64,000 bases of DNA from Mangrovimonas cancribranchiae (GTDB taxonomy: Bacteria; Bacteroidota; Bacteroidia; Flavobacteriales; Flavobacteriaceae), in the NCBI RefSeq assembly GCF_037126245.1, contig NZ_CP136925.1:2124001-2188000 (forward strand), read 5' to 3'. This document shows, one piece after another, positions 61,550-64,000 of the stretch; position 1 is the stretch's first letter; every line of letters begins with the position of its first letter. Both the position numbers and the translations under genes were made by a program. The notes beneath the pieces were generated by a model. The model saw only the letters and a list, made by a program, of their open reading frames with translations. It did no database searches and was not told where the DNA came from.

Positions 61550-62008
61550 ATGAATTTTTTTACTACAAAAGTTGTTTTAGAGTTAGAATTAACAGAAGAT
61601 CAAATTTTAAGCAAAGTAAAAACAATTACTACTAAAAAATCTTTAAATAATCTTATAAATACAAGCAATGTTCCTTTTGAAGGAGAAATAGCGGAGGATA
61701 GTTTTACTATTTATCCTTTATTTGATTATGGCATAAATATGTTCGGAAGACCGGAAATTTTAGGTAATTTAGAGAAAAATGATATCGCAACAAAATTACA
61801 TATTACTTCTAAATTTCCTTTGTATTTTCAATTTATATTAATAGGAATATTAACAATAAATTTATCAATAGTAATATTGTCGATTAATGTTGAAATTTTA
61901 TTTCATCTGTTTTCTTTACTTACATTATTGATATTTTGGTATTCTATGAATAGAAAGTCTGAAAAATCAATACAAATTTTGAAAGACACCCTGTTGCCAC
62001 ACGAATAA
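61550..62008 (+). CDS. Putative immunity protein of Rhs module 1
   Basis: A 152-residue protein starting 15 bases after the toxin-like gene. Polar N-terminal domain (about 95 residues), then two transmembrane helices (about 98-115 and 119-136) and a short tail. Location right after an Rhs tip is the classic immunity position; the family is not recognised. Confidence 0.6.
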   Translation: MNFFTTKVVLELELTEDQILSKVKTITTKKSLNNLINTSNVPFEGEIAEDSFTIYPLFDYGINMFGRPEILGNLEKNDIATKLHITSKFPLYFQFILIGILTINLSIVILSINVEILFHLFSLLTLLIFWYSMNRKSEKSIQILKDTLLPHE

Positions 62009-62041
62009 AACCCGATAGCACACGATTGTTTTCCCCGCTAG

Positions 62042-62413
62042 TGCACAAATCCATTTGCCTTCCAAGTTGCAATATGATAAATTATTTCAGTAAAGCACCA
62101 TGTCATTCAGTATGGAACGTAGTAGAATGAAGAATCCCCCCTACCATGCAGCGTAATAATTTATATATCGTTAGATGCTTCAATCGGTAAAAAGCCTCCT
62201 TCTGCATGACAGCCGTCCTGTGTAACAAAACCCTCTGTCACTCAAACCCCCGTTACCACACAATTGCCTGTACTATAATTATCGACCTGTATTGTGAGGC
62301 ACCATGATTTTCATTTCTCTTAGTGAATAAGTTTTCACTTCCAATTATGATTTTTTATATTTATCCGTGAAAAGTTCATTGAAAATAGTGAAAATGATTA
62401 CCCTTCTTTCGGA
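62042..62413 (+). repeat. Rhs-module leader repeat, copy 2
   Basis: Second copy of the 370-base leader at 60190, ending at the start of module 2. With the first about 230 bases of coding core it gives about 600 bases of homology between modules. Confidence 0.85.
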
Positions 62414-63325
62414 ATGTTACTGCCTAAACGCCACGGTAGCGTGGACTCATACAGGTACGGCTTCCAAGGACAAGAGAAAGATGATGAGATTAAAGGCGAA
62501 GGAAATAGCATAAACTATAAGTTTAGAATGCACGACCCGAGAGTCGGTAGGTTTTTATCTTTAGACCCTCTTGCACCACAATATCCGCATAATTCGCCTT
62601 ATGCCTTTAGTGAAAACAGAGTTATAGACGGAATTGAGTTAGAGGGATTAGAAAGAACATCTATCACATATAAATGGAATGAAAAAAATCAAGGATATGA
62701 TCAGCCTATTAGAATCGATCAAGGCTATGGAAGTGGTTCGGTCATGAGATGGAAAGGTGGTCCTATTGTTCCTTCTGGCTATGATCAAAGAGCTATATAT
62801 TTTGATGATGAAAACAATGAAATAGCTGATAGAGTCAGTAAAAGTGCTTCTCGTATTTGGAAAGAATCAAGTCTTGTAACTAAAGGAGAGTTAAAAACAT
62901 CTTTAACCAAATCAAAAAAAGTAAATATTTCTGTTACAACTGCTAAAGTAAGTGCAGAACAACAATTTCAAAAAACAACAGCTTCCTTTTCAAAAAATGA
63001 AGGTTTAGAAATTAAGGTTGAAGGTTCCCAAACAACTCTAAGTGTTGGTGGTGGTCTTAAAAGGGGAACTTTAACTGTCAAAAAAAGTTCTAATGGAGAT
63101 TTTACTCAAGTAATAGAACTGGCTGAATTAGTTCAAATTAAAGCCACAAAAAAAAATAATGGTTCGGAGTCTCAATCAATCTTTTTTGTTTTACCTCCTG
63201 TAGAAATAGGTAAAGGAGCAGGAACTGAAACCAAATTGACAATAAAAGGAGGGATTGAACATAAAGAGCCTGTTGAGGTAAATTTTAATGACATACAAAA
63301 TGATGACAAAAACAAAAAGAATTAA
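62414..63325 (+). CDS. Orphan Rhs tip: truncated core plus variable C-terminal toxin-like domain (module 2)
   Basis: A 303-residue ORF with the same core (residues 1-80: [49 protein letters not shown]). The tail (85-303) differs entirely from module 1: Tyr/Gly-rich start ([20 protein letters not shown]), then Lys/Ser/Thr-rich strands. Catalytic residues not identified. The end overlaps the following lipoprotein gene. Confidence 0.75.
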   Translation: MLLPKRHGSVDSYRYGFQGQEKDDEIKGEGNSINYKFRMHDPRVGRFLSLDPLAPQYPHNSPYAFSENRVIDGIELEGLERTSITYKWNEKNQGYDQPIRIDQGYGSGSVMRWKGGPIVPSGYDQRAIYFDDENNEIADRVSKSASRIWKESSLVTKGELKTSLTKSKKVNISVTTAKVSAEQQFQKTTASFSKNEGLEIKVEGSQTTLSVGGGLKRGTLTVKKSSNGDFTQVIELAELVQIKATKKNNGSESQSIFFVLPPVEIGKGAGTETKLTIKGGIEHKEPVEVNFNDIQNDDKNKKN

Positions 63326-63962
63326 TATAATTTTTATTTTGCTTATTTTATTTTCTTGTGACTCTAATGTAGATCAAAATTTATTTGATTCTGAACAAAA
63401 AGAAGAAGTGTTAAATTATTTTGAAGCGAGTGAATTATTTTTTGAAGTAGAAAATAATTTATATATTTTAAATATAATAGGTAGTAAAATTGATAATGCT
63501 TACATTTTAGAAGAAAACTCGAAAGTTATTGCTTTAAAAATATGTCAAATTTTAAAAGAAAAACCTGAAATATCATTTAATACAGAAATCATTGTAAAGC
63601 TAGAAGGTAAATATAATAATAGTTATAATTACAAACTATTCCATCTTGCTGAAATTCAAGAAGGGTTAGAGTCTGTTGAGAAGTCTATAAATCATTTAAA
63701 AAACAATAAAGTTCTTCTCGAAGATTTTTATATTGATTTAAACTGTAATGATAAACCAATAATTGCAAATGAAATTGATTGGGATAAAATTCAAAATGTC
63801 AATTTAATCAATTTTGAAATCGCTGAATTTGATATGTGTGATCAAATTATAGAATCAGTACTTTATCGTATAAATTTACTTCCATTAAACATTAATATTT
63901 GGGTCTATTATTATCCAAAGGATCACAAAATTATTGCAATTGGTCTCCCTCAAGGTTCTTAA
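63300..63962 (+). CDS. Putative immunity lipoprotein of Rhs module 2
   Basis: About 220 residues. ATG 63300 (or 63303) gives [20 protein letters not shown], a type II signal; ATG 63288 is possible but adds a polar tail. The mature part is acidic and mainly helical, about 200 residues. It overlaps the toxin-like ORF by 26 bases, so the two are co-translated. An envelope-located immunity protein would fit a toxin acting in the periplasm (inference). Confidence 0.6.
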   Translation: MMTKTKRINIIFILLILFSCDSNVDQNLFDSEQKEEVLNYFEASELFFEVENNLYILNIIGSKIDNAYILEENSKVIALKICQILKEKPEISFNTEIIVKLEGKYNNSYNYKLFHLAEIQEGLESVEKSINHLKNNKVLLEDFYIDLNCNDKPIIANEIDWDKIQNVNLINFEIAEFDMCDQIIESVLYRINLLPLNINIWVYYYPKDHKIIAIGLPQGS

Positions 63963-64000
63963 GCTAATGCTGATTTATTGTATATGAATACAGCTAAAAA

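Overview
The window is AT-rich DNA from a member of the Bacteroidota, almost certainly a Flavobacteriaceae. Supporting signs are SPII lipoproteins of Bacteroidetes style, a TAnnTTTG-type promoter box, DUF2975/XRE and ABC-permease/M1-peptidase gene pairs, a Bacteroidetes-type integrase remnant and Rhs core sequences of the group.

Region 1 (1 to about 50.1 kb) is an array of gene cassettes, all on the + strand, each closed by a structured site of about 120-150 bp (35 sites, S1-S35, several sequence families). Every site starts with a variable hexamer followed by AAC and ends with GTT followed by another hexamer. The hexamer that opens a cassette is the reverse complement of the hexamer that closes the same cassette. 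This holds exactly for 22 of the first 26 cassettes (one of these, c26, has lost its GTT), and the other four differ at one base. This is the R''/R' logic of integron attC sites, but the pairing is longer and the internal arms are unlike the attC sites I know. No integron integrase lies in the window. Most cassettes carry one small lipoprotein, membrane or exported protein; two carry no obvious gene. One 12.8-kb cassette (19.4-32.2 kb) carries a five-gene DISARM-like anti-phage operon. From about 35 kb rightward the hexamer pairs decay and the cassettes become larger and more ordinary: a FUSC protein, an ABC transporter with fused M1 peptidase, MarC, a TetR/peroxiredoxin pair and an organoarsenical-type ars operon. 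The last site (about 50.1 kb) is cut off.

Region 2 (50.3-55.3 kb) is a compact operon: a small anchored protein, ApbE, RnfC, RnfD and two lipoprotein nitroreductases. It looks like a minimal NADH-to-envelope electron-transfer module without the other Rnf subunits.

Region 3 (55.5-64 kb) is island debris: a broken tyrosine integrase, the 3' half of a tRNA-Met, an AbiE toxin-antitoxin pair with two perfect palindromic operators, an IS3-family element with a canonical A_AAA_AAC frameshift site, and two tandem orphan Rhs tip modules (truncated core, variable toxin-like tail, putative immunity gene) separated by a near-identical repeat of about 370 bp.
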